A DNA stretch of 11,950 nt, from NCBI GenBank assembly GCA_014380105.1, contig JACMKL010000439.1, positions 1 through 11,950 on the forward strand, read 5' to 3'. This document shows positions 1 to 6,954 of the stretch, in pieces. The stretch's first letter is position 1; each line of letters starts with the position of its first letter. The notes below the pieces were generated by a model, which was given only the letters and a program-made list of their open reading frames with translations, ran no database searches and was not told the origin of the DNA. The position numbers and the translations under genes were made by a program. Origin of the DNA: Candidatus Melainabacteria bacterium. Its GTDB lineage: Bacteria > Cyanobacteriota > Vampirovibrionia > Obscuribacterales > Obscuribacteraceae.

Positions 1-14
1 ATCCGTTCATCGGA

Positions 15-1316
15 ATGAGTTTAGTCTTAGTTTTATTGACCATAGCGATGAGCGTTCTGTCCTATCTGAAAAGAAAAACTGAATGCCATCCGGAATTGAT
101 ACGGAAAGCTCTGCACATCTTCATGGGGTTGATGACGCTGAGCTTTCCGTTTATTTTTGACCAGGCATGGCCAGTTGCGGTTTTATCAATCGTATCGGCT
201 GTCATCTTATCTATGGTTGGGAAAATCTCTTTACTCTTCTCCTGGGGAGCTGTTCTCAAAGCGGATGGACGAACTTCGTATGGGCAAATTTGCTTCCCGC
301 TCGGTATAGGAATTTTGTTCACACTGACCTTCGGAGATCCACTTTTTTTCTCTATTCCGGTCATAATTCTGACACTAGCAGATGCAGTCTCCGCTCTTGT
401 TGGCATGCGCTACGGTAAACATAAATATTTCACTGTAGATGGTGCAAAAAGTACAGAAGGGTCTCTGGCATTTTTCACATTTGCTTTATTAGGAACGCTT
501 ATCCCGCTCATCCTCTTCACTGATATGGCGGATGACAAAATCCTGTTTACGTCTCTCATCATGGGCATTTTGGCGATGCTCTTCGAAGGAATCGCCTGGC
601 GCGGTTTTGATAATCTTGCCATTCCACTAGGTGCATTTTCTGTATTAAAAACACATCTTGTTTTGAGCACAGAAGAACTCTCTATTCGCTTATTGATTCT
701 GGCAATTCTGCTTACTTTTACGATTTGCTGGCGCCACAAAACAACGCTCACCGGCAGCGCCATCCTCGGGGTCGCACTGTTTGCCTACTTCGCCTACACA
801 GTTGGTGGACTGGCATGGCTGGCGATGCCACTGACAGTATTTATTTTTTACCGTTGGTTTATGCCAACTAGATTTCAGACAATTGAAAATACACATTCTA
901 TGTATGCCGTTTTAAGCGTTGCAAGCACAGGCTTGCTGTGGCTTTTCTGGTCGCATAATTCTAATTCGCCAGAATTTATATATCCATATACTCTCGCTTT
1001 TGCAGCTCACACTGCAATCATTATGATTGCGCACATTCGATCAAGGGGCATTAATGCATTGCGCTTGCGTGTTATTTTCGGCGGCACAATGCGCAGCTGG
1101 CTGCTTCTCTTTGTGCCTTTCATAATTGTGAGCGGTTTCAGCAGTGAAACTCTTCTCCTTGCTCTAATCGCCCCATTCTTTATTTTGCTTCCAGTCATTG
1201 CGTTTTATCTCACTCAAAACAATATAAGGAATAGCAGCAAGACCCGCTGGGCAAAACAGGCAGCATTCGCCGTCATGGCATCTTTTCTAGGGCTTATTCC
1301 GGTCGCCCTTTTATAG
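15..1316 (+). CDS. Phytol/dolichol kinase-family membrane protein with extra C-terminal membrane half
   Basis: Polytopic membrane protein. Residues 1 to about 215 match the CTP-dependent phytol/dolichol kinase family (VTE5/SEC59 type), which phosphorylates isoprenoid alcohols at the membrane. Visible marks are RKALH at 30-34, an Asp in LADAVSALVG at 121-130, YGKH at 133-136, KSTEGS at 145-150 (the conserved KSxEGS loop), and FDNLAIPL at 198-205. Bacterial phytol kinases are usually about 200-230 residues, so this protein is roughly twice the normal size. Residues of about 225-433 are also strongly hydrophobic, with a stretch around 240-280 that resembles the start of DUF92 (VTE6-like) proteins. 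The start is uncertain: the frame is open to the left edge, no ribosome binding site precedes the ATG, and the first helix looks clipped, so the true start may lie upstream of the window. The substrate cannot be told: phytol, a polyprenol or another lipid alcohol. A 137-bp gap separates it from the acyltransferase gene. Confidence 0.72.
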   Translation: MSLVLVLLTIAMSVLSYLKRKTECHPELIRKALHIFMGLMTLSFPFIFDQAWPVAVLSIVSAVILSMVGKISLLFSWGAVLKADGRTSYGQICFPLGIGILFTLTFGDPLFFSIPVIILTLADAVSALVGMRYGKHKYFTVDGAKSTEGSLAFFTFALLGTLIPLILFTDMADDKILFTSLIMGILAMLFEGIAWRGFDNLAIPLGAFSVLKTHLVLSTEELSIRLLILAILLTFTICWRHKTTLTGSAILGVALFAYFAYTVGGLAWLAMPLTVFIFYRWFMPTRFQTIENTHSMYAVLSVASTGLLWLFWSHNSNSPEFIYPYTLAFAAHTAIIMIAHIRSRGINALRLRVIFGGTMRSWLLLFVPFIIVSGFSSETLLLALIAPFFILLPVIAFYLTQNNIRNSSKTRWAKQAAFAVMASFLGLIPVALL

Positions 1317-1324
1317 ATGCAAAA

Positions 1325-1399
1325 ATGTTCCCGCTTTGACCGTAAATCCCCTGTAAGACCAGGTAAACAGTCGCCCAAGTGTTCGGATTAGGGGAACAT
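1325..1399. repeat. Inverted repeat bounding the leader before the acyltransferase gene
   Basis: ATGTTCCC at 1325-1332 pairs perfectly with GGGAACAT at 1392-1399 (8 bp, 59 bases between). Inside is a weak 4-bp hairpin, CCTG/CAGG, at 1350-1363. This could close a structured leader RNA or be chance. It does not match a tRNA or a riboswitch class that I recognise. Confidence 0.3.
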
Positions 1400-1412
1400 A
1401 AATGGTCAAAAA

Positions 1413-1430
1413 ACCTACTATTAAGTAGGT
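1413..1430. promoter_or_regulatory. Perfect 7-bp palindrome just upstream of the acyltransferase gene
   Basis: ACCTACT at 1413-1419 and AGTAGGT at 1424-1430 are perfect inverted repeats around a 4-base ATTA centre. The site ends 23 bases before the ATG at 1454 and 10 bases before a strong AAAGGAG ribosome binding site (1441-1447). Its position and symmetry fit a repressor operator or a small 5' UTR hairpin. No T tract follows, so a terminator is unlikely. The regulator is unknown. Confidence 0.4.
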
Positions 1431-1453
1431 AGTAAATTACAAAGGAGATAGCG

Positions 1454-2479
1454 ATGGCAGAGCCTCTGTCTACGCACTATACGTTTGCGGTTAAGCCGGA
1501 GAGTCTATCTTCCGAATTATCCGAGATGTCCACCAAACTTGCAAAGCAATTTCCTCAGGGGTGCACTGAGCATTTGCAAACAACCGGAAATCCAGACTTA
1601 TATGTTTTTGCTATGTACGAAGGCGCGTTGACTGCACGCTGCTCACTTTGGATTGAACCAGGCATCGAGCGCATCAAAACTTCTGCGAAAAAAACTGGCT
1701 TGATTGGGCACTATGCAGCCACCGAGGATAGTGCGGGCGAAGAATTACTAGACTTTGCAGAATTCGAGTTGAAGAAGAGAGGATGCGGCACAGCAATTGG
1801 ACCGGTTGATGGCAGTACCTGGAAGAGATATCGTCTGGTCACTAAAAGCTCAGGCGAAAAATATTTCCCGCTAGAACCTGTCAATCCACTTAAATGGAAT
1901 CAACATTTCATCAGTGCAGGCTACAGCGTTGCGCAAAATTATGGTTCTTCTATCAACAAAGATCTCTCAACTGTCGACCCTGAAGCTAAGGCGATCAAGG
2001 CGGCATTTAAGAAAGCGGGCGTAAGATTGCGCTCACTCAATATGGAAAATTTGATGAGCGACTTACAGGGTATCCATCAAGTAACGATGTCGGCGATGAA
2101 AAGTAATTTCCTTTTCTCGCCAATCGAACAATCTAATTTTGTACGAGAGTACGGGCGGCTGGCGTCCATGTCAGATCCTGATCTGGTCGTGATTGCCGAA
2201 TTAGATAATCAAATCGTCGGATATCTCTTCGCCTATCCGGATCCCAACGCAGCGCCCGAGACTGCGCGCTTAATTATGAAAACAATAGCCAGATTGCCGG
2301 ATGAAAAACTGAAAGGGCTTGGTAGGTTGTTGTTTCAAGAAGTGCATGCGCGCGCGCACGAGAAGGGCTTTAGAGAAGCTATCCATGCACTCTATGCCAG
2401 AGGCAATCGCGCTAACGGAATTTGCGATAAGTATGGTGAAACATTCAGAAATTACGCGGTATACGGAAAAAATCTATGA
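1454..2479 (+). CDS. GNAT-like N-acyltransferase, probable two-lobe protein
   Basis: A 341-residue soluble protein that looks like a GNAT-fold acyltransferase, which would move an acyl group from acyl-CoA to an amine. The C-terminal half carries the signs: a strand pair at about 244-262 (VVIAELDNQIVGYLFAYP), then LKGLGRLLFQEVHARAHEKG at about 286-305, which fits the pyrophosphate-binding loop and helix of GNAT enzymes (K-G-L-G in place of Q/R-x-x-G-x-G/A). The N-terminal half holds GHYAATED at 85-92, GPVDGSTWKRYRLVT at 116-130 and a W-x-x-HF-x-x-x-GY segment at 148-157. Together these suggest a degenerate first GNAT lobe, as in large bacterial GNAT-like proteins of unknown substrate. The start is firm: AAAGGAG lies 6 bases before the ATG. 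The stop overlaps the next start in an ATGA, so this gene and the adenylate-forming ligase are translationally coupled and likely share a pathway. Substrate unknown. Confidence 0.75.
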   Translation: MAEPLSTHYTFAVKPESLSSELSEMSTKLAKQFPQGCTEHLQTTGNPDLYVFAMYEGALTARCSLWIEPGIERIKTSAKKTGLIGHYAATEDSAGEELLDFAEFELKKRGCGTAIGPVDGSTWKRYRLVTKSSGEKYFPLEPVNPLKWNQHFISAGYSVAQNYGSSINKDLSTVDPEAKAIKAAFKKAGVRLRSLNMENLMSDLQGIHQVTMSAMKSNFLFSPIEQSNFVREYGRLASMSDPDLVVIAELDNQIVGYLFAYPDPNAAPETARLIMKTIARLPDEKLKGLGRLLFQEVHARAHEKGFREAIHALYARGNRANGICDKYGETFRNYAVYGKNL

Positions 2480-4068
2480 ATATCTCGCAGATTCTGGAAA
2501 ACTTCCCTGACGGGCAAAAGATTGCCTTGTGCGATAAGCAAAGGGGTGAAAATCGCTCGATTACATTTGATCAGCTGAAAGAGAGAATGTACCAATGTTC
2601 GGCACAACTTGTGAAAGCAGGAATTAGTAAAGGCAGTCGCCTGGTTGTAGCAGCGCCATTGACTATTGAGACATACATTCTTTTGTTGTCTCTTTTCAGA
2701 ATTGGAGCAGTTGTAGTCATTCCGGATCTCTCAGCCGGACTGCGTCAACTCAGACTTTCTATCGCCCTGACAAAACCTGATGGTATCATCGGCAGTTCGT
2801 CAGCGGTGTGGGCAAGTCAGATGCTTTCCGAGACCAAGAAGATCAAATGGCGCTTACAATTGTCCGACCTGGTCAACGATGGGACTCCTGAAACTGAGAC
2901 TTCTGAGTTTGGTGATCGCGAAGAAGTTGAAAACGATCATCCGGCTCTTATCACTTTTACAAGCGGCAGCACTGGTGGTCCAAAGGCGATCGTAAGGACA
3001 CACGATTTCTTGCTGAAACAACATCAAATTCTTGCGAACAATCTTTCAAAAGAGTCTGACACTGTGGAACTTACAACATTGCCTGTTTTTGTTTTGTCGA
3101 ATCTTGCCGATGGTATCACGTCAGTTTTACCGGACTGTGACATGCGCAAGCCAGGACGCATCGACGCCAAGCGTGTCATCAAACAAATCAAAGAAACTGC
3201 GGTCAATCGCATACTAGCTTCGCCCGCCTTTCTGGGGAGATTGGTTGCGAACATGGAGCAGCACGATATCGGATTGCCTGATGTGACACGAATCCTCACT
3301 GGTGGCGGACCAGTCTTCCCTGCGCTGCTTCAACGCCTGGCGCGGGTGTTTCCTAACGCAAAACTAACTATCGTTTATGGATCTACAGAAGCCGAGCCAA
3401 TCGCGCATATTGAATATGGTGCCATCTCAAAAGAAGATCTGGAGAAAATGCACAACGGGTATGGTTTGTTGGTTGGTAAACCGGTTGAAGAAATTGAAGT
3501 TTTGATTTCAGCTGTAAATTGTAGTGTCGTCTATGGTGACACTGTAATCTCGCCTGAGATCAGAAGCATAGGCACAAATCAAACCGGCGAAATTCTGGTT
3601 AGTGGTAAACATGTTATACAGAGCTATTTAAACGGGAAAGGCGATCAAGAAACAAAAGTGCGCTATGGAGACAAAATCTGGCACAGAACTGGCGACGCGG
3701 GTTATTTTGATGACAGAGGCAATCTGTGGTTGATGGGCAGATGTGCCACCATTATCGATGACGAACGTGGACATGTATATCCTTTTCAGGTTGAAGTGGC
3801 AGCATCAGAACTTCCACATGTGCGTCGCGCCACTTGTTTGCAGAATTCAGGCAAACGTATTTTAGTAATTGAAAAAGTGCACAGAACACCCTTTAAGTGG
3901 ATCGCGGATCTGTTTTCAAAAGGTACAGAAATTCAGGCATCACTTAAAAATTCTTTTGCCTGGCTGCATTTCGATGAGATTAGATATGTCTGGGCTATTC
4001 CTGTCGATCGACGACACAATTCCAAAATCTTGTATAACGAACTAGCGAGATTCATCAATCATGCTTAA
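2476..4068 (+). CDS. AMP-forming acyl ligase (ANL superfamily, OleC-like)
   Basis: Adenylate-forming enzyme of 530 residues that would activate a carboxylic acid as an acyl-AMP. The core motifs are in order: P-loop TSGSTGGPK at 162-170, TGGGPVFP at 275-282, YGSTEAEP at 301-308, WHRTGDAGYFDDRG at 402-415, the hinge GR at 421-422, and a C-terminal Lys (K517) in PVDRRHNSKI at 509-518, where the catalytic lysine is expected. The SPAF at 249-252, YGSTEAEPIA, WHRTGD and DRRHNSKI forms resemble OleC-type enzymes, which convert beta-hydroxy acids to beta-lactones in head-to-head hydrocarbon synthesis, rather than ordinary fatty acyl-CoA synthetases. That subfamily call is from memory of motif style. 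A plain fatty-acid:CoA or acyl-carrier ligase remains possible. There is no membrane segment. The start lies in the ATGA overlap with the acyltransferase gene, and a strong hairpin follows the stop. Confidence 0.88.
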   Translation: MNISQILENFPDGQKIALCDKQRGENRSITFDQLKERMYQCSAQLVKAGISKGSRLVVAAPLTIETYILLLSLFRIGAVVVIPDLSAGLRQLRLSIALTKPDGIIGSSSAVWASQMLSETKKIKWRLQLSDLVNDGTPETETSEFGDREEVENDHPALITFTSGSTGGPKAIVRTHDFLLKQHQILANNLSKESDTVELTTLPVFVLSNLADGITSVLPDCDMRKPGRIDAKRVIKQIKETAVNRILASPAFLGRLVANMEQHDIGLPDVTRILTGGGPVFPALLQRLARVFPNAKLTIVYGSTEAEPIAHIEYGAISKEDLEKMHNGYGLLVGKPVEEIEVLISAVNCSVVYGDTVISPEIRSIGTNQTGEILVSGKHVIQSYLNGKGDQETKVRYGDKIWHRTGDAGYFDDRGNLWLMGRCATIIDDERGHVYPFQVEVAASELPHVRRATCLQNSGKRILVIEKVHRTPFKWIADLFSKGTEIQASLKNSFAWLHFDEIRYVWAIPVDRRHNSKILYNELARFINHA

Positions 4069-4072
4069 AGCC

Positions 4073-4105
4073 GGAAGCTGCTCAACCTTTCGATTGAGCA
4101 GCTCC
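4073..4105 (+). terminator. Hairpin terminator between convergent genes
   Basis: A perfect 10-bp stem, AGCTGCTCAA (4076-4085) with TTGAGCAGCT (4094-4103), encloses an 8-base loop. Two outer G:C pairs can add on across a bulged A. It starts 4 bases after the ligase stop and lies 28 bp beyond the stop of the opposing TPR gene, so it can serve both strands. No long T run follows on either side, so it is not a textbook intrinsic terminator. Confidence 0.6.
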
Positions 4106-4133
4106 ACCCCCGTTGAAAAACTTATTTAATTTG

Positions 4134-4439
4134 TTAGTTGTTCATGTTTTCGTCAAACAATCTCAGCGCACGAGTAAACGCGGTAGCGGCTTCCTCATGT
4201 CTACCTTCTTTGGTCAATGTTGACGAAAGCAAAAGCAAACCTTTCATCGATGTCTCTGCACTCAAGAATTCATCAGATATCCACAATGCTGTGCGGAAGA
4301 ATTCTTCAGCCAGTGCGTTGTCACCCAGCTCATCAAATTCTCTACCAATCTGCATCACATGCACCCATGATGCGAGTGCTTCACCTTCGCCATCACGGCA
4401 ATGCCGTCTCAAGCTAGGTTCATCAATACGCAATTCCAT
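4134..4439 (-). CDS. Small TPR-like protein
   Basis: A 101-residue soluble protein with about two helix-turn-helix tetratricopeptide-like repeats. One is centred on FDELGDNALAEEFFRTAL at about 35-52, the other on LTKEGRHEEAATAFTRAL at about 74-91. Both show the G-x-x-x-x-A-x-x-x-F-x-x-A(L) spacing of TPR motifs. Such repeats bind other proteins, and the partner here is unknown. There is no signal peptide or membrane helix. A GGAG lies 8 bases before the ATG on the minus strand, which supports this start. The gene sits 187 bp after the GT-C-like membrane gene, so it may have its own promoter. The opposite strand is also open here but gives a serine-rich product with no pattern, so the minus-strand reading is preferred. 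Confidence 0.68.
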   Translation of the reverse strand: MELRIDEPSLRRHCRDGEGEALASWVHVMQIGREFDELGDNALAEEFFRTALWISDEFLSAETSMKGLLLLSSTLTKEGRHEEAATAFTRALRLFDENMNN

Positions 4440-4603
4440 TTCAAAAGCTCCAATTTCCTGTCTGAGTAGATAGACGACAGTGTTTCGCTTTTGATTCCGC
4501 TTTTTGGTGACGTTCTATAACAAATACAAAATCTCGCAAAGCTTGCCAGGCTTGACGTTTCACTCCCATAATTCCCAATTCGGTAAGATTATGACAATAT
4601 GAT

Positions 4604-4627
4604 CATTGATCCATTCATTGATCCATT
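4604..4627. repeat. Two tandem copies of a 12-bp unit
   Basis: CATTGATCCATT occurs twice back to back (4604-4615 and 4616-4627). The second copy runs into the stop codon of the minus-strand GT-C-like gene. A related CAATGATTG follows at 4628-4636. This is a short local duplication with no evident function. Confidence 0.6.
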
Positions 4628-6207
4628 CAATGATTGAAATTGTCTTTCCATTTCTCGCGAGCCACGATTGAAGCGATATTGTCCGAATAGACAACTGACC
4701 AACCTGGTTTTACAGTTAGATCATGGACTAGAGCTGTACTTGATGGAAGAAATACCCAAGCTATTTTGTATTTATCCAACAATTCTGTTGCGTTGACTTT
4801 GTTTTGCACCATGTCCCAGTAATCATTCATCAATGCAACGTTGTAGAGGAAATAGCGAGGGTCAACAAAGACTTTCGGAGAATCTTTCATTTGCCACATC
4901 ATGACGGCACCATAATGCGAATCGTTGAGCATATTGCCCTTGGGCACATCCGATTGATGTGCTTCTAAATATTTGATTGCTTTCACAGGTGGCTTGAAAG
5001 CAGCACTCTCCTCAGGTATCTCTGGTGGAATAATTCTTGACGCCATGAAATAGGCACCCAAGCCGCAAAGGACACAAACAGAGACTAGCCAGCCGGGGCT
5101 CAGCGGACCAATCACGTCTTCAAATTCCTTACTCAAGCGAGACAATTTTCCCTCTGTGAAAGTTGAAAGTGGCGAGAAAGCAATTCCGCAGCACATCATT
5201 AATGCCGCAATCGGTAAAGTTCTGACGGTTAGAAAAGACATTGCCATCGCCGCCGGAATGAGCAGCAAGAAATAAAGCTGCGCCCCTGACGCAATACGCT
5301 TACGCAGCGCAATCAGGAACATTGATACGGAAATTAGCGCCAGGACTAACCACGGGTAAGTTGTCGGAGTTTTCAATGTTGATAGTGAAAACGGCTGCAT
5401 CTCGAGGATGGTTTTATTGATTGGATCTGTGAGCATCTTAAATGTATATGGCCACAGTGAAAAGAAATACGGATTAACAAGGGTGGCAATGCCCCCGGCG
5501 AGCATGGCTAAACAAGCCGTTTTCACTCGACCATCGTTTTTATCGCCCTTTAAAAGAGAATAAGAACCCAGGCACACAATGAAAAATCCAACCAAAATAA
5601 AATAGAAAATAAAGAGACAGTGCAAATTAGTCCATAGCACTTCGAGAAGAAAAGCAAAACCCACAAATCGATAGTCGATACCATCTGTGGCATCACGCTT
5701 AGAGAGTCGCGCCAGCAATTCAAGCAAGACAGCTGTCAGTAAAAATGAAAACATTTCCGGGCGAACGCTAGGGTGCGTCCAAGATGCCAGCATCACCAAA
5801 ATAGTTATACTGGCGCCGAGCACCATATTGCCACCACTAAGAGCAAACAGCCTCAGTGGTATCGCAATGAAAGCAATACCTAAAATGATCGCGGTGAAAA
5901 CTAAAAGACCAGTTGGACCAGCGAGCTGATGAAAACCATACAAAACCAGTTCGGTGAGCCATTGATAGACCACGTAGGCGTTTCCGTTCGGGAACGCTGC
6001 ATACGTGTACGAGAACGGATCAACAGTCGGAATTTGACCATGCTCTGCCATCCAGCGCCCCATGGCGAGGAGAAAACAGACATCCGGTTCGCGGAATACT
6101 ATTCCGGCCACAAAGGCGCCGAACAATGCACTGAAAATCAAAGAGGAGGCAAAAATGAGCTGCGCAAGAATTCGCAGGAGTTTGCTCGAAGCCACTTCAG
6201 CTGTCAT
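4627..6207 (-). CDS. GT-C-like polytopic membrane protein (predicted lipid-linked sugar transferase family)
   Basis: A 526-residue protein with many hydrophobic helices from about 12 to 405 and a C-terminal soluble tail of about 120 residues. The N-terminal region carries the signature of a large family of predicted GT-C-fold membrane proteins: an acidic loop after helix 1 (FREPDV, 38-43), then HGQIPTVDPFSYT (56-68) and YQWLTE (81-86). Known members of this fold transfer sugars from lipid carriers on the outer face of the membrane. The tail, with LNDSHYGAVMMW and KVFVDPR followed by a YKIAWVFLPSS segment, matches the tail commonly seen in this family. Compared with the usual D-x-WWHL form, this protein has DVCFLL and lacks the His, so its activity is unproven. 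Only a weak AGAG precedes the ATG. It follows the 184-residue gene by 33 bp and is probably co-transcribed with it. Confidence 0.68.
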   Translation of the reverse strand: MTAEVASSKLLRILAQLIFASSLIFSALFGAFVAGIVFREPDVCFLLAMGRWMAEHGQIPTVDPFSYTYAAFPNGNAYVVYQWLTELVLYGFHQLAGPTGLLVFTAIILGIAFIAIPLRLFALSGGNMVLGASITILVMLASWTHPSVRPEMFSFLLTAVLLELLARLSKRDATDGIDYRFVGFAFLLEVLWTNLHCLFIFYFILVGFFIVCLGSYSLLKGDKNDGRVKTACLAMLAGGIATLVNPYFFSLWPYTFKMLTDPINKTILEMQPFSLSTLKTPTTYPWLVLALISVSMFLIALRKRIASGAQLYFLLLIPAAMAMSFLTVRTLPIAALMMCCGIAFSPLSTFTEGKLSRLSKEFEDVIGPLSPGWLVSVCVLCGLGAYFMASRIIPPEIPEESAAFKPPVKAIKYLEAHQSDVPKGNMLNDSHYGAVMMWQMKDSPKVFVDPRYFLYNVALMNDYWDMVQNKVNATELLDKYKIAWVFLPSSTALVHDLTVKPGWSVVYSDNIASIVAREKWKDNFNH

Positions 6208-6240
6208 TCTGCTCTATGCACACCCGAAACTAATCACGAA

Positions 6241-6795
6241 CTAAAGTCCGATATCAGCGCGCTGACTTTGGCGAACCAAATTTCCGCTTTCGCTCTGTTC
6301 GAAAGCAGCTAGCTCTGCAGCGGAAACAGCCATGCCCTGTAACTTGGACGAATGCCCCAGCGTGACCATGCGGTCGAGAATGGTGAAAATGTCTTCGCAA
6401 TAACGCGCCAGTGCACGCCCTTGAGGGACGATATCTTCAATGGCAGCAGCGATGTAGAAATCAGAAACAATCGCTAGAGGCGAAGCCCCTTTAGAATCAA
6501 TACCGCGCACATCAGCATGTGAACTCTGGAAACGCAATGTCAGAGGCGATCCGGGCTGTGACAACAAAGTCAGTTTGCGCTGAAAACCTTGATTATTGAG
6601 CTCGAATTCTCCAATCAACTGATTAAAAGCAGCCGGACCATTAGGCAAATTGCCCTGCATCTTGCCGGGATTAGTCCCAAGCTCTTGGGCTAGAAGTTCA
6701 ACCAGGCGGGCGAACGACGCTACACCCTGCAAGTCGATTGTGGTGCCACCTGATGGAGGCGTAGTTGCATCTTGTGAGCTCATACTAAATGACAT
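6241..6795 (-). CDS. Hypothetical 184-residue protein
   Basis: I do not recognise this protein. It has a low-complexity Ser/Thr/Gly-rich start (1-20), then helical stretches at about 21-40 and 105-145, and a probable strand region at about 70-95 (FQRKLTLLSQ, SPLTLRFQSS). It has no signal peptide, membrane helix or Cys, so it is probably a soluble cytoplasmic protein. It lies 33 bp upstream of the GT-C-like membrane gene, so the two are likely in one transcript. The start is ambiguous. The GAGAGG ribosome binding site directly abuts the first ATG, which is too close, while a second in-frame ATG four codons on (6783) lies about 12 bases after it, slightly long but more workable. The protein could be four residues shorter. 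No function is proposed. Confidence 0.62.
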   Translation of the reverse strand: MSFSMSSQDATTPPSGGTTIDLQGVASFARLVELLAQELGTNPGKMQGNLPNGPAAFNQLIGEFELNNQGFQRKLTLLSQPGSPLTLRFQSSHADVRGIDSKGASPLAIVSDFYIAAAIEDIVPQGRALARYCEDIFTILDRMVTLGHSSKLQGMAVSAAELAAFEQSESGNLVRQSQRADIGL

Positions 6796-6954
6796 CCTCT
6801 CTAGTACCGCGTTCGTCCATACTTACAACATACATCAGAAATAGACTGCCTGACTCTCGGCGACGAAGAGCCCATCATGCCAGCTACATGTCAATTATTC
6901 AAGTAGGCACGATTGATAATTGGCTCACATAGCCGTTCAGCGGCGAAACTCATC

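Noticed and set aside
1326..1398. 73-base stretch with pairing ends, considered as a tRNA
   Set aside because: The ends pair like an acceptor stem and TTCGGAT looks vaguely like a T loop, but there is no anticodon stem, D arm or flanking T stem.
4138..4473. A 111-residue plus-strand frame opposite the TPR gene
   Set aside because: It is serine-rich with no pattern. The minus strand has two TPR-type repeats and a ribosome binding site.
6889..6894. TTGACA on the minus strand as a -35 box for the 184-residue gene
   Set aside because: No acceptable -10 box lies 16-18 bases downstream.
6925..6945. Small GC-rich hairpin after the exported protein gene as a terminator
   Set aside because: The stem is only about 4 bp and no T run follows, so it is not convincing.
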